A stretch of 26,167 nt of DNA, taken from NCBI GenBank assembly GCA_020058145.1, contig JAGVEP010000261.1:1-26167 (forward strand). The letters are read 5' to 3'. This DNA is from Phycisphaerae bacterium. Lineage in GTDB: Bacteria > Planctomycetota > Phycisphaerae > UBA1845 > Fen-1342. A program made the translations under genes and the position numbers. The notes under the pieces were generated by a model that saw nothing but the letters and a program-made list of their open reading frames with translations, had not been told where the DNA came from and did no database searches. Position 1 is the first letter of the stretch, and each line of letters opens with the position of its first letter. Below, piece after piece: positions 20,956 to 26,167 of the stretch.

Positions 20956-22040
20956 TTGGCGTCACCGCCGGCGTACTTCTTGGCCAGGTCTTGGGCGACT
21001 TTTCCGAGCTTCTGCTCGGTACGATCAATGATCCTGAGCAGCTTGTCCGTTTGGGTCTGAAGCCTCTCGGCCGCTTCAAGCAGTTCGTTCACCTTTCCAT
21101 AGTCATATCGCGCCACGGCCTGCTCGGCGTCCAGCGTCAACTGGCGGATGCGCTTCTCGCTCTCGGCCACGGCCCAGTCGAGGCGTTCCAACCGCTGGTC
21201 GAGCTTGAGTTCTTCGTATCGCGCGGCCATCTCCTCCGCCGCCTGCTTGCGTGCCTCCGGCGGCAGCTTGCCGACGAGATGCTTCAGCTCGTCCAGGCGA
21301 GCCAGGTGTCCCTTGTGCCAGTGATGAGCCCGCTCACGCAACTGCGCCACGCGCTGCGTCAGCCAGCCCTCGGCGGGCAGGATGCGTCGTAGTTGCGCCA
21401 GGATGTTCGGAGCGTCGTCGGGGTGGCGCACAAAAATGTCCGTATGGCGCCGCAAGTCTACGAGAAAGCTGTCGATTTGTTCGCCAACCCGCTCGTCCTT
21501 GCGTAGGTCGTGTAAGTCGTGACGGACGTCTGACAGCTCTCGTCCGGCTGACGGTGGAACGAATGACACCGGGTGCCCCGGGCCGCGCAGATGTATGACG
21601 AAGAGCACGATGCCGACGACCAGCGCCACGATTGCCAGTGTCTGCACGATCTCGCCGGGCACCGGCCAGTCCGCGCCCAGGATCCACGCGACGAGGATGC
21701 TCGCGCCGAACGCGAGCAGGGCCCCGGACCAGGTGCCGCCGGTCTGTCGGATACCTTGGAACATGATCATCGCCAGCAGGATGACCGCGAAACCAATCGC
21801 GATTGGCCCAAGGTTGCGAACCGACCAGCCGTGGTCGTACTCCCACCAGGCTAGGCCGCTCGCCAAAGCCAGCCCTACGGCCGCCGACATGGCGATGGCC
21901 GGCCGCTGATGACCAAACCGCTGGCCAAGTACGGCGTATGTCAACGCCGTGAAGAATGCGAATGCCAGGATGAAATCGGGCAGCAGCGACTCGAAGAGCC
22001 GCCCGATCGCCAGGTCGGAGAAAGGACTGTCAAGCGCCAT
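20952..22040 (-). CDS. Membrane protein with cytoplasmic coiled-coil domain
   Basis: A 362-aa protein. The N-terminal ~150 residues hold about five hydrophobic segments (FILAFAFFTALTYAVL, AIAMSAAVGLALASGLAW, LGPIAIGFAVILLAMIMF, ALLAFGASILVAWIL, IVQTLAIVALVVGIVLFVI). Residues ~170-362 are charged and helical with heptad-like spacing, ending in KKYAGGDAK, and likely project into the cytoplasm. This resembles a membrane anchor for a DNA-handling complex, but no family is recognised. The ATG at 22040 has no ribosome site; the TATA box lies ~26 bp upstream, so the mRNA is probably leaderless, as is common in archaea. Confidence 0.75.
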   Translation of the reverse strand: MALDSPFSDLAIGRLFESLLPDFILAFAFFTALTYAVLGQRFGHQRPAIAMSAAVGLALASGLAWWEYDHGWSVRNLGPIAIGFAVILLAMIMFQGIRQTGGTWSGALLAFGASILVAWILGADWPVPGEIVQTLAIVALVVGIVLFVIHLRGPGHPVSFVPPSAGRELSDVRHDLHDLRKDERVGEQIDSFLVDLRRHTDIFVRHPDDAPNILAQLRRILPAEGWLTQRVAQLRERAHHWHKGHLARLDELKHLVGKLPPEARKQAAEEMAARYEELKLDQRLERLDWAVAESEKRIRQLTLDAEQAVARYDYGKVNELLEAAERLQTQTDKLLRIIDRTEQKLGKVAQDLAKKYAGGDAK

Positions 22041-22060
22041 GGGACCTGTAAAGCGGTCCC
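22041..22060. promoter_or_regulatory. Inverted repeat between TATA box and start codon
   Basis: GGGACC (22041-22046) and GGTCCC (22055-22060) form a perfect 6-bp inverted repeat with an 8-bp spacer. It fills the space between the TATA box (22063-22070) and the start codon (22040), a good position for repressor binding. Confidence 0.5.
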
Positions 22061-22062
22061 AC

Positions 22063-22078
22063 TATATAAGGTTTACGC
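22063..22078 (-). promoter_or_regulatory. Archaeal-type TATA promoter, leaderless transcript
   Basis: On the minus strand GCGTAAAC precedes CTTATATA (22070-22063). The TATA centre is ~26 bp from the ATG at 22040, so transcription should begin at or within a base or two of the start codon. No ribosome site is present, consistent with leaderless initiation. Confidence 0.72.
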
Positions 22079-22300
22079 TTCTGAAGATGGGTCGCCTTCC
22101 GAGTTGCCCTGCTCCGCAGCCTCCCTCCGCTGCCGCACGAAGATCACCAGCATACGCCAGCCCTGGTCAGATTCGAAATCCACCCAATGGTGCGGGTTCC
22201 ACACCTCCCGAAATTGCCCCAGCCGCTCATCGACGAACCACGACCGTCCGTCACAGTCCATGATCGGAAGCATGCGGGGACACGTCCGTTCTGCATCCAT
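22073..22300 (-). CDS. Small conserved protein (75 aa) beside candidate origin
   Basis: A small protein centred on CDGRSWFVDERLGQFREVWNPHHWVDF, followed by a basic segment and an acidic tail. The FVDERL-x-Q-x-R-x-V-x-NPH pattern occurs in many small uncharacterised plasmid-type proteins I remember; their function is unknown. ATG at 22300 with GAGGTGA 6 nt upstream; the frame extends to 22327 without a ribosome site. A palindromic element lies at 22330-22358, 30 bp upstream of the start. Confidence 0.7.
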   Translation of the reverse strand: MDAERTCPRMLPIMDCDGRSWFVDERLGQFREVWNPHHWVDFESDQGWRMLVIFVRQRREAAEQGNSEGDPSSEA

Positions 22301-22329
22301 TGCTCTCACCTCGGGCCAACCACTCACGC

Positions 22330-22358
22330 GGCGGTTCGCCCGATTCGTGCGAACCGCC
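22330..22358. promoter_or_regulatory. Palindromic operator candidate (CGGTTCGC/GCGAACCG)
   Basis: GGCGGTTCGC (22330-22339) and GCGAACCGCC (22349-22358) form a perfect 10-bp inverted repeat with a 9-bp spacer. The core CGGTTCGC...CCGATT...GCGAACCG recurs at 25618-25647, also just upstream of a leftward operon, so the two are probably sites for the same regulator. Confidence 0.6.
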
Positions 22359-22379
22359 CGGTCTGCCCATCAGCGAGAG

Positions 22380-22610
22380 TGCGTTTCCACTGGAGCCCTT
22401 ATACATATATAGATATGTCCTCCTGCTTACTAATTACTTACTACTTTCCAGAGACGACGTTTATAAACCTGCTCACGAACACTAGCATTGGGTCTCGCGA
22501 GACCCCTGATCCAGACCCCAGCCGCTCATTTGGTTCTTGCACTGGAAAACTACTCTCTGTGTGCAAAACGAAAGGTATTTATACCCGTGCTTCCACTGAA
22601 CGCATGTGGA
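22380..22610. other. Candidate replication origin with archaeal mini-ORB-like boxes
   Basis: GTTTCCACTGGA (22383-22394), read on the other strand, gives TCCAGTGGAAAC, 12 of the 13 bases of the classic archaeal mini-ORB dyad recognised by Orc1/Cdc6 in Thermococcales and related groups. Partial copies occur at 22536-22550 (TTGCACTGGAAAAC) and 22589-22603 (TTCCACTGAAC). Between them lies an AT-rich tract (22396-22470, with CATATATAG and TTTATAAA) in otherwise GC-rich DNA, and a 16-bp palindrome GGGTCTCGCGAGACCC (22490-22505). The orc1/cdc6 gene starts 13 bp after this region. I see no supported gene here. Confidence 0.55.
22568..22583 (+). promoter_or_regulatory. Archaeal-type BRE/TATA promoter of orc1/cdc6
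   Basis: ACGAAAGG (22568-22575) precedes TATTTATA (22576-22583), a textbook archaeal BRE/TATA. A start site ~25 bp downstream gives a ~18-nt leader carrying GGAGGTGG ahead of ATG 22623. One partial mini-ORB dyad (22589-22603) lies between the TATA box and the start, allowing autoregulation by the product. Confidence 0.75.
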
Positions 22611-22622
22611 GGTGGTTTTCCT

Positions 22623-23855
22623 ATGGAACCAACAACCGTACGCAGCCGCATGGCCGACCGCATCCAGCACATGGTCAGCCACGCGATCATCAAGGATCGG
22701 CGCTTCCTCGACGACGAACAGCTCATCCGCGCCGAGCAACTGGCCGTGTTGGAGGAGATCTTCAACGCCAAGGTCCGCGATGCCGAGATCCAGGAGCTCA
22801 GCAGCCACTTCGCCGGCATCCTGCGCGGGGATCATCCGTGCCACCTGGCGATCTGGGGCAAGACGCTCACGCTGACCTACTTCCTGAACCTGCTCACGGA
22901 GTTGGCCGCCGGCAAGAACGTGCCGGTGCGCCACGAGCATCTGGACCTGTCGACGCCCCGGCCGTGCTTCCGGGCGCTGAATGACCTCGCCTGCCTTTTC
23001 AATGCCAGCAAGCGCTACAAGAAGGGGATCTCACTCGAAGAGCTCATGCTCCGCATCGAGGCACAGCTCGTTGAGTACCGCGGGTACCTGATCCTGTTCA
23101 TCGACGAGGTTGATAACGTCCGCCGGGACCGCGATGCCTTCCTGACCTTCCTCGTGCGACGCCTGCCGCAGCGCATCAACGCCAAACTCATTCTCGTATT
23201 CGTCTCCAACCGCCTGAACTGGCCGGATCATCTCGACCCGCGCGTCAAGTCGTTCCTCAAGCTGAACGAGCTGATCTTCAAGCCCTACGATGCCCTCGAC
23301 CTGCAGCACATCCTGCGCATTCGCGTCGAGAAAGCCCTGCGACCAGACACCGTTGCACTGGGCGTCATCGAGAAAATCGCCGCCCTGGCCAGCCAGGACC
23401 ACGGCGATGCCCGGCAGGCCGTCGCCCTGCTCGCCAAGAGTGCCTACCTGGCGGAGAAAGCCGGGACGAACATCGCGCTCGCCACTGTAGACGAGGCAGC
23501 CAGTGAACTTGACCGAGATCGCTACCTGGTCCTGTTGCGGTCCGCCCCGGCCCAGCTCCAGGCGGCCATGGCGGCCATTATCGAGGCCGGCCGCCGGGCA
23601 CGGGGCCAGCCGATCGGGACGGGCGAGGCCTATGACGCGTACGCCCAATTCTGTGAGCGGGCCGGCCTGCGGCACATGACGGGGCGAGCCTTTGGCGACC
23701 TTGTCGCCGAGCTCGACATGTATGCCCTCGTCCGCAGCCGCGTGTTGTCCCGCGGGCGCTATGGCCGCACGCGGGAAATCACGCTGGACTTGACGGAAGA
23801 GGTCATCGAGAAACTCTATGCCGCCGTCCGCATGAACTTCGACCTCCGCGGTTGA
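22623..23855 (+). CDS. cdc6: Orc1/Cdc6 replication initiator with shortened Walker A loop
   Basis: A 410-aa archaeal Orc1/Cdc6. Family marks: IIKDRRFLDDEQL near the N-terminus, Walker B LILFIDEVDNV (156-166), sensor-1 VFVSNRLNW, RVKSFLKLNELIFKPYDALDLQHILRIR (arginine-finger and sensor-2 region), GDARQAVALL, and a C-terminal winged helix with RAFGDLVAELDMYALV and SRGRYGRTREITLDL. The Walker A is abnormal: residues 77-86 read IWGKTLTLTY where relatives have IYGKTGTGKT; exactly five residues (GTGKT) are missing, a 15-bp loss between repeated GGCAAGACG-like codons. ATP binding should be impaired. The start at ATG 22623 has GGAGGTGG 6 nt upstream. Confidence 0.93.
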   Translation: MEPTTVRSRMADRIQHMVSHAIIKDRRFLDDEQLIRAEQLAVLEEIFNAKVRDAEIQELSSHFAGILRGDHPCHLAIWGKTLTLTYFLNLLTELAAGKNVPVRHEHLDLSTPRPCFRALNDLACLFNASKRYKKGISLEELMLRIEAQLVEYRGYLILFIDEVDNVRRDRDAFLTFLVRRLPQRINAKLILVFVSNRLNWPDHLDPRVKSFLKLNELIFKPYDALDLQHILRIRVEKALRPDTVALGVIEKIAALASQDHGDARQAVALLAKSAYLAEKAGTNIALATVDEAASELDRDRYLVLLRSAPAQLQAAMAAIIEAGRRARGQPIGTGEAYDAYAQFCERAGLRHMTGRAFGDLVAELDMYALVRSRVLSRGRYGRTREITLDLTEEVIEKLYAAVRMNFDLRG

Positions 23856-23876
23856 GCGACCCTTCCGCCGGTCGCG

Positions 23877-24149
23877 TCACAGCACGTCTTCGTGCTCCAC
23901 CTCCGCCGCCTCGGGCCGCTTCTCGATCATCGCTTCAAACGCCTTCTCCAGCACGTAGATCGCCAGCGGAATCTCGTTTCGCGAAAAGCTCTGTGACGTC
24001 TTCCACTGCCCGTTGCGGTCCTTGTAGCGCCGGCCGAGCGTGGCATTGACGATCTGGCGCGGCTGCCCGTTCATGAGCACTTCGTTTTCGAAGAGTGCGC
24101 ACGTGACTTGCCCCGCGCGAAACTTCTCAATGGGTTGATGCTTATCCAT
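23877..24149 (-). CDS. Small conserved protein (90 aa)
   Basis: A protein reading PIEKFRAGQVTCALFENEVLMNG...IVNATLGRRYKDRNGQWKTSQSFSRNEIPLAIYVLEKAFEAMI. The pattern (IEKFRAG, xENE, YKD-x-NG-x-WK-x-SxSF, then a C-terminal helix) is shared by many small proteins in plasmid and phage-like DNA of bacteria and archaea. I know of no experimental function; the beta-rich core and conserved aromatic/basic residues suggest nucleic-acid binding. ATG 24149 has AAGGTGA 5 nt upstream, and it is the last gene of the leftward operon, 23 bp after the antirestriction gene and 22 bp from the end of orc1/cdc6. Confidence 0.75.
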   Translation of the reverse strand: MDKHQPIEKFRAGQVTCALFENEVLMNGQPRQIVNATLGRRYKDRNGQWKTSQSFSRNEIPLAIYVLEKAFEAMIEKRPEAAEVEHEDVL

Positions 24150-24172
24150 GTTCTCACCTTGGGCCCACCGTC

Positions 24173-25015
24173 TTACGCGGCGGGCCTCTGCACGACGAGT
24201 GATAGAGGCTCGCCGGTGGTGGCTGAACGCTCATACGGATCCAGCAGGTCGTCGAGGATCATCGCTGCGGTTCGCTGAATCCGGTCCAGCGAAGCCAACA
24301 GCGTCTTCCGGTCGCCAGCGTAGAGCCGAATGTAATCTGCCGCGGCTCCGTTGGTCTCGAGGCCGATTGCTTGGCAGACCACGAAGGCGACCGCTTCCGC
24401 CTCCGTTTCCCGGATCGTCGTCCGCCCGGCCTCCCTGTCCCCGCCGTGCAACCACTCGTGCGTCAGCTCGTGCAGAAGAACGGAGAATTCCTCTGCCGGA
24501 CGCAGCCCACGCCGCACGGCGATGCGGCCGCCCGCCGACCAGCCTTCAAGCCCTGCCGGTCCATCCACGTACTGCAGCGCAATCCCCCGTTCCGCAATGC
24601 CTGCCCTCAGCCGCGTGAGGTACGGGCCGGGCTCGCCGCCCACACGGGCGAACTCCGGCAGCGGCGGCCCATCCGTCTGGCTCACGTCGAACACGTAGGC
24701 TGTCCGGAATGCCACCACCCGCTCTGCGCGGCTAGTCTCGTCCTCCCCGCGATATACGACCGGCGCCAAGATGCGGATGCCCCGCTCGCCCTTGCGGACC
24801 TGCCGGCCGAGCTTCCGCCAAGCGTTGTACCCGGCCACGCGGGTCGCGTGCGGGCAAGACAGGCTGATCAGAAGCACGTTTCCCAAACTGTACCTGTGGA
24901 ACCGTGCCATCGCCGAGAGGTACGCCCGTAGCCTTACGCTCTGGCCCGCCTCAAGTTCCTCGACCAAGCGGTCTATCGCGGTCCGCACGAGCCGGACATC
25001 GTGAGATTCCGTCAT
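24173..25015 (-). CDS. ArdC-like antirestriction protein with zinc metallopeptidase domain
   Basis: A 280-aa protein. The N-terminal ~120 residues match the ArdC N-terminal DNA-binding domain: YSLGNVLLISLSCPHATRVAGYNAWRKLGRQVRKGERGIRILAP. The C-terminal part is an M78/DUF955-like metallopeptidase: LLHELTHEWLHGG with HELTH at 182-186, and RETEAEAVAFVVCQAIGLE supplying the third zinc ligand (Glu ~205). ArdC-type proteins protect incoming plasmid DNA from host restriction. ATG 25015 is preceded by GAGGTGATG, 10 bp after the previous stop. The ATG at 25021 is an alternative. Second gene of the leftward operon 25586-23877. Confidence 0.88.
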   Translation of the reverse strand: MTESHDVRLVRTAIDRLVEELEAGQSVRLRAYLSAMARFHRYSLGNVLLISLSCPHATRVAGYNAWRKLGRQVRKGERGIRILAPVVYRGEDETSRAERVVAFRTAYVFDVSQTDGPPLPEFARVGGEPGPYLTRLRAGIAERGIALQYVDGPAGLEGWSAGGRIAVRRGLRPAEEFSVLLHELTHEWLHGGDREAGRTTIRETEAEAVAFVVCQAIGLETNGAAADYIRLYAGDRKTLLASLDRIQRTAAMILDDLLDPYERSATTGEPLSLVVQRPAA

Positions 25016-25025
25016 GGACATCACC

Positions 25026-25586
25026 TCACCACAAGCGGAGCCCGCTGCTCGCTCCCCGACGGTAACTGAACTCACGCAACTCCCGGATGCGTGCCCGCAA
25101 GCCTCTGACCCGCAGATACCAGCGGGCGCATCCGTGCTCGGCTTCGTCCGTGAAGCTGTCCAAGTCGATGTCCGGGTTCCGTAGCCGCTCTTGGAGCCGA
25201 GTGACAACCGCAGCCGGCAACCGTGCTGAGACTGTGCCGAGCATGATGACCGCCATGCGTAAATCCTCTTCAAGCTTCTCGGCCTTGTAGCGTGCCTTGT
25301 CGAACGCCCCACGCAACCGCTGAAAGTCCACGGTCCCGAACGCACCCCAGTCGAGGTTCCCGAACTCGTCAATCGCTGGTCGGATGCCGCCGCGGCAGCT
25401 TCGCACCGGCAAAGTCAGAATCGGGCCCCACTCGGCAATCATGACCTGCCGCTCCAACTCCTCCGGGTCGGCCAGTTCCTCGTCCTCCAGGCCCGGCACG
25501 CTCCCGTAGCCTGTATCCCGCTCAACCTGCACCGCCACACAGGTTGGCAACCCGTCGAATGCGTCTTCATCTTCGTTATACTTCAT
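25026..25586 (-). CDS. Hypothetical protein, ~186 aa
   Basis: An acidic N-terminal part (MKYNEDEDAFDGLPTCVAVQ, GLEDEELADPEELERQVMI) precedes a helical C-terminal half (FQRLRGAFDKARYKAEKLEEDLRMAVIML, ARWYLRVRGLRARIRELREFSYRR). No domain is recognised. ATG 25586 has GGAGG 9 nt upstream; a GTG at 25631 lying inside the palindrome at 25618-25647 would add 15 residues. It is the first gene of the antirestriction operon, 10 bp ahead of the ArdC-like gene. Confidence 0.68.
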   Translation of the reverse strand: MKYNEDEDAFDGLPTCVAVQVERDTGYGSVPGLEDEELADPEELERQVMIAEWGPILTLPVRSCRGGIRPAIDEFGNLDWGAFGTVDFQRLRGAFDKARYKAEKLEEDLRMAVIMLGTVSARLPAAVVTRLQERLRNPDIDLDSFTDEAEHGCARWYLRVRGLRARIRELREFSYRRGASSGLRLW

Positions 25587-25617
25587 CTTCGATGCCTCCG
25601 AGTCGAACCGCTCATGC

Positions 25618-25647
25618 GTCGGTTCGCTCACCGATTAGCGAACCGAC
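25618..25647. promoter_or_regulatory. Palindromic operator candidate, second copy
   Basis: GTCGGTTCGCT (25618-25628) and AGCGAACCGAC (25637-25647) form a perfect 11-bp inverted repeat with an 8-bp spacer, CACCGATT. It shares its core with 22330-22358 and lies just upstream of the leftward antirestriction operon. Confidence 0.62.
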
Positions 25648-25662
25648 CCGACGTTCTCGACC

Positions 25663-25854
25663 CCGCGGAGGCTGAAACAGCAGACCCCTCGATAAAGCTT
25701 TAGGCGAAGCCGACCCGATCCGGGTGGGAAAAGCTTTACGATGAGGGGTCCGCGTTCGTACGCTCCGCGGACCCCTCGATAAAGCTTTATGCGCAAGCAG
25801 ACCCACCCGGACGGGGAAAGCTTTACGATAAGGGGTCTGCGTAAGCCTCCGCGG
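25663..25854. repeat. Nested inverted repeats: four AAAGCTTTA plus GAGGGGTC boxes (possible origin)
   Basis: Two tandem ~85-bp units, each an inverted pair. The four boxes are 25682-25702 (-), 25729-25754 (+), 25766-25791 (-) and 25817-25841 (+). Each reads dyad AAAGCTTT, then A plus 4-5 bases, then AGGGGTC and C/T-GC. The units are framed by CCGCGGAGGCT (25663-25673) and AGCCTCCGCGG (25844-25854), and the middle boxes are joined by a 12-bp inverted repeat (25743-25754 with 25766-25777). A dyad followed by a G-string, in opposite orientations, is how archaeal ORB sites are built, so this could be an Orc1/Cdc6-bound origin. No gene lies here. Confidence 0.6.
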
Positions 25855-25908
25855 ATCCTGCCTCTCAGACCGCCCGCCGGCGCCCACCGTGCACCGCCGA
25901 TGCACTCG

Positions 25909-26115
25909 TTACTGCCACCCCTGCGTCGCAGCCCGCAGCTGCTCCATGAACATCTCCGCCTCGACCAGCGCCGCGAGTTCCTCCTTTACCAACACCCGTT
26001 CATCATCGCCCAGCACCCCGTCCAACTCATACCAAACGAGCAAATCATCCGGCCCGAGCACGTTGCCATGGCCTGCTCCCCAAAATCTGATCCAGGTGTT
26101 ATGAGAGTCCAGCAA
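25909..26115 (-). CDS. Hypothetical protein, up to 68 aa
   Basis: The reading frame ends TQGWQ-stop at 25909 and carries a credible coding stretch (GPDDLLVWYELDGVLGDDERVLVKEELAALVEAEMFMEQLRAA), acidic and helical. The start is unclear: TTG 26115 is the longest, GTG 26061 has a GGGGAG ~14 nt upstream. No family is recognised. It lies at the right edge next to the repeat cluster. Confidence 0.45.
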   Translation of the reverse strand: MLDSHNTWIRFWGAGHGNVLGPDDLLVWYELDGVLGDDERVLVKEELAALVEAEMFMEQLRAATQGWQ

Positions 26116-26156
26116 CCCGGTAGGAGCTATGCCGGAACGGCATAGCTCCTACCGGG
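26116..26156. repeat. Perfect 19-bp hairpin at the window edge
   Basis: CCCGGTAGGAGCTATGCCG (26116-26134), a 3-base loop GAA, and its exact complement (26138-26156). The stem is far longer than needed for a terminator and has no T-run on either strand. It could be a REP-like palindrome, a cruciform or a recombination site. Confidence 0.7.
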
Positions 26157-26167
26157 GGAGGCGACTC

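Overview
This window is GC-rich and densely coded and looks like accessory or plasmid-like DNA. I see no rRNA, tRNA, CRISPR array or intact transposase. Its most striking property is that the two halves carry information-processing hallmarks of different domains of life. The left ~14 kb is bacterial in style: a DnaN-type beta clamp, an ECF sigma factor with its zinc-finger anti-sigma, and a stem plus U-tract intrinsic terminator. The right ~10 kb is archaeal in style: an Orc1/Cdc6 replication initiator, one near-canonical mini-ORB box, a HerA-class ATPase, and promoters built as BRE plus TATA box ~25-40 bp ahead of start codons, one of them apparently leaderless. The switch lies somewhere between about 14.9 and 15.8 kb. 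Either this is a genuinely mixed (inter-domain) mobile element or integration junction, or the contig is chimeric; the sequence alone cannot decide.

Left region, minus strand. One operon runs leftward from 3601: a Ycf46-like AAA+ ATPase broken by an in-frame amber codon, a DUF3150 protein, a DUF1257/Ycf35 protein, a DUF2997 protein and a partial small protein leaving the window. Divergent from it is a DUF123 (GIY-YIG-like) nuclease. A second leftward set runs from 9562 to 4091: an 82-aa protein, a ThiF/E1-like adenylyltransferase, an HSP90-type GHKL ATPase, a two-member family protein, a 63-aa protein, then (after an intrinsic terminator) a beta clamp and a small Cys-rich protein.

Centre. 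On the plus strand (9632-12113) sits a compact envelope or metal stress cassette: ECF sigma, anti-sigma, and two CnrX/Spy-like periplasmic helical proteins, the second decorated with CDPxKC metal-ligand repeats. Facing it is a leftward operon of small unknown proteins (13307-12229). A HELLH metallopeptidase follows on the plus strand (13819-14991), then about 400 bp of apparently non-coding DNA.

Right region. A paralog of the left-half family protein (15401-15814) shares a leader with the same two-way hairpin design. A four-gene leftward operon of zinc-ribbon and winged-helix proteins (17677-15912) is divergent from an unknown protein and a HerA ATPase fused to a winged helix and a PD-(D/E)xK-like nuclease (17831-20535). 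Then come a membrane coiled-coil protein with a small partner, a small conserved protein, the orc1/cdc6 gene with a candidate origin upstream, an ArdC-like antirestriction operon, and a cluster of four dyad-plus-G-string repeats (25663-25854) that could be a second origin. The replication, translocation, antirestriction and regulatory genes fit a self-replicating archaeal plasmid or virus-like element.
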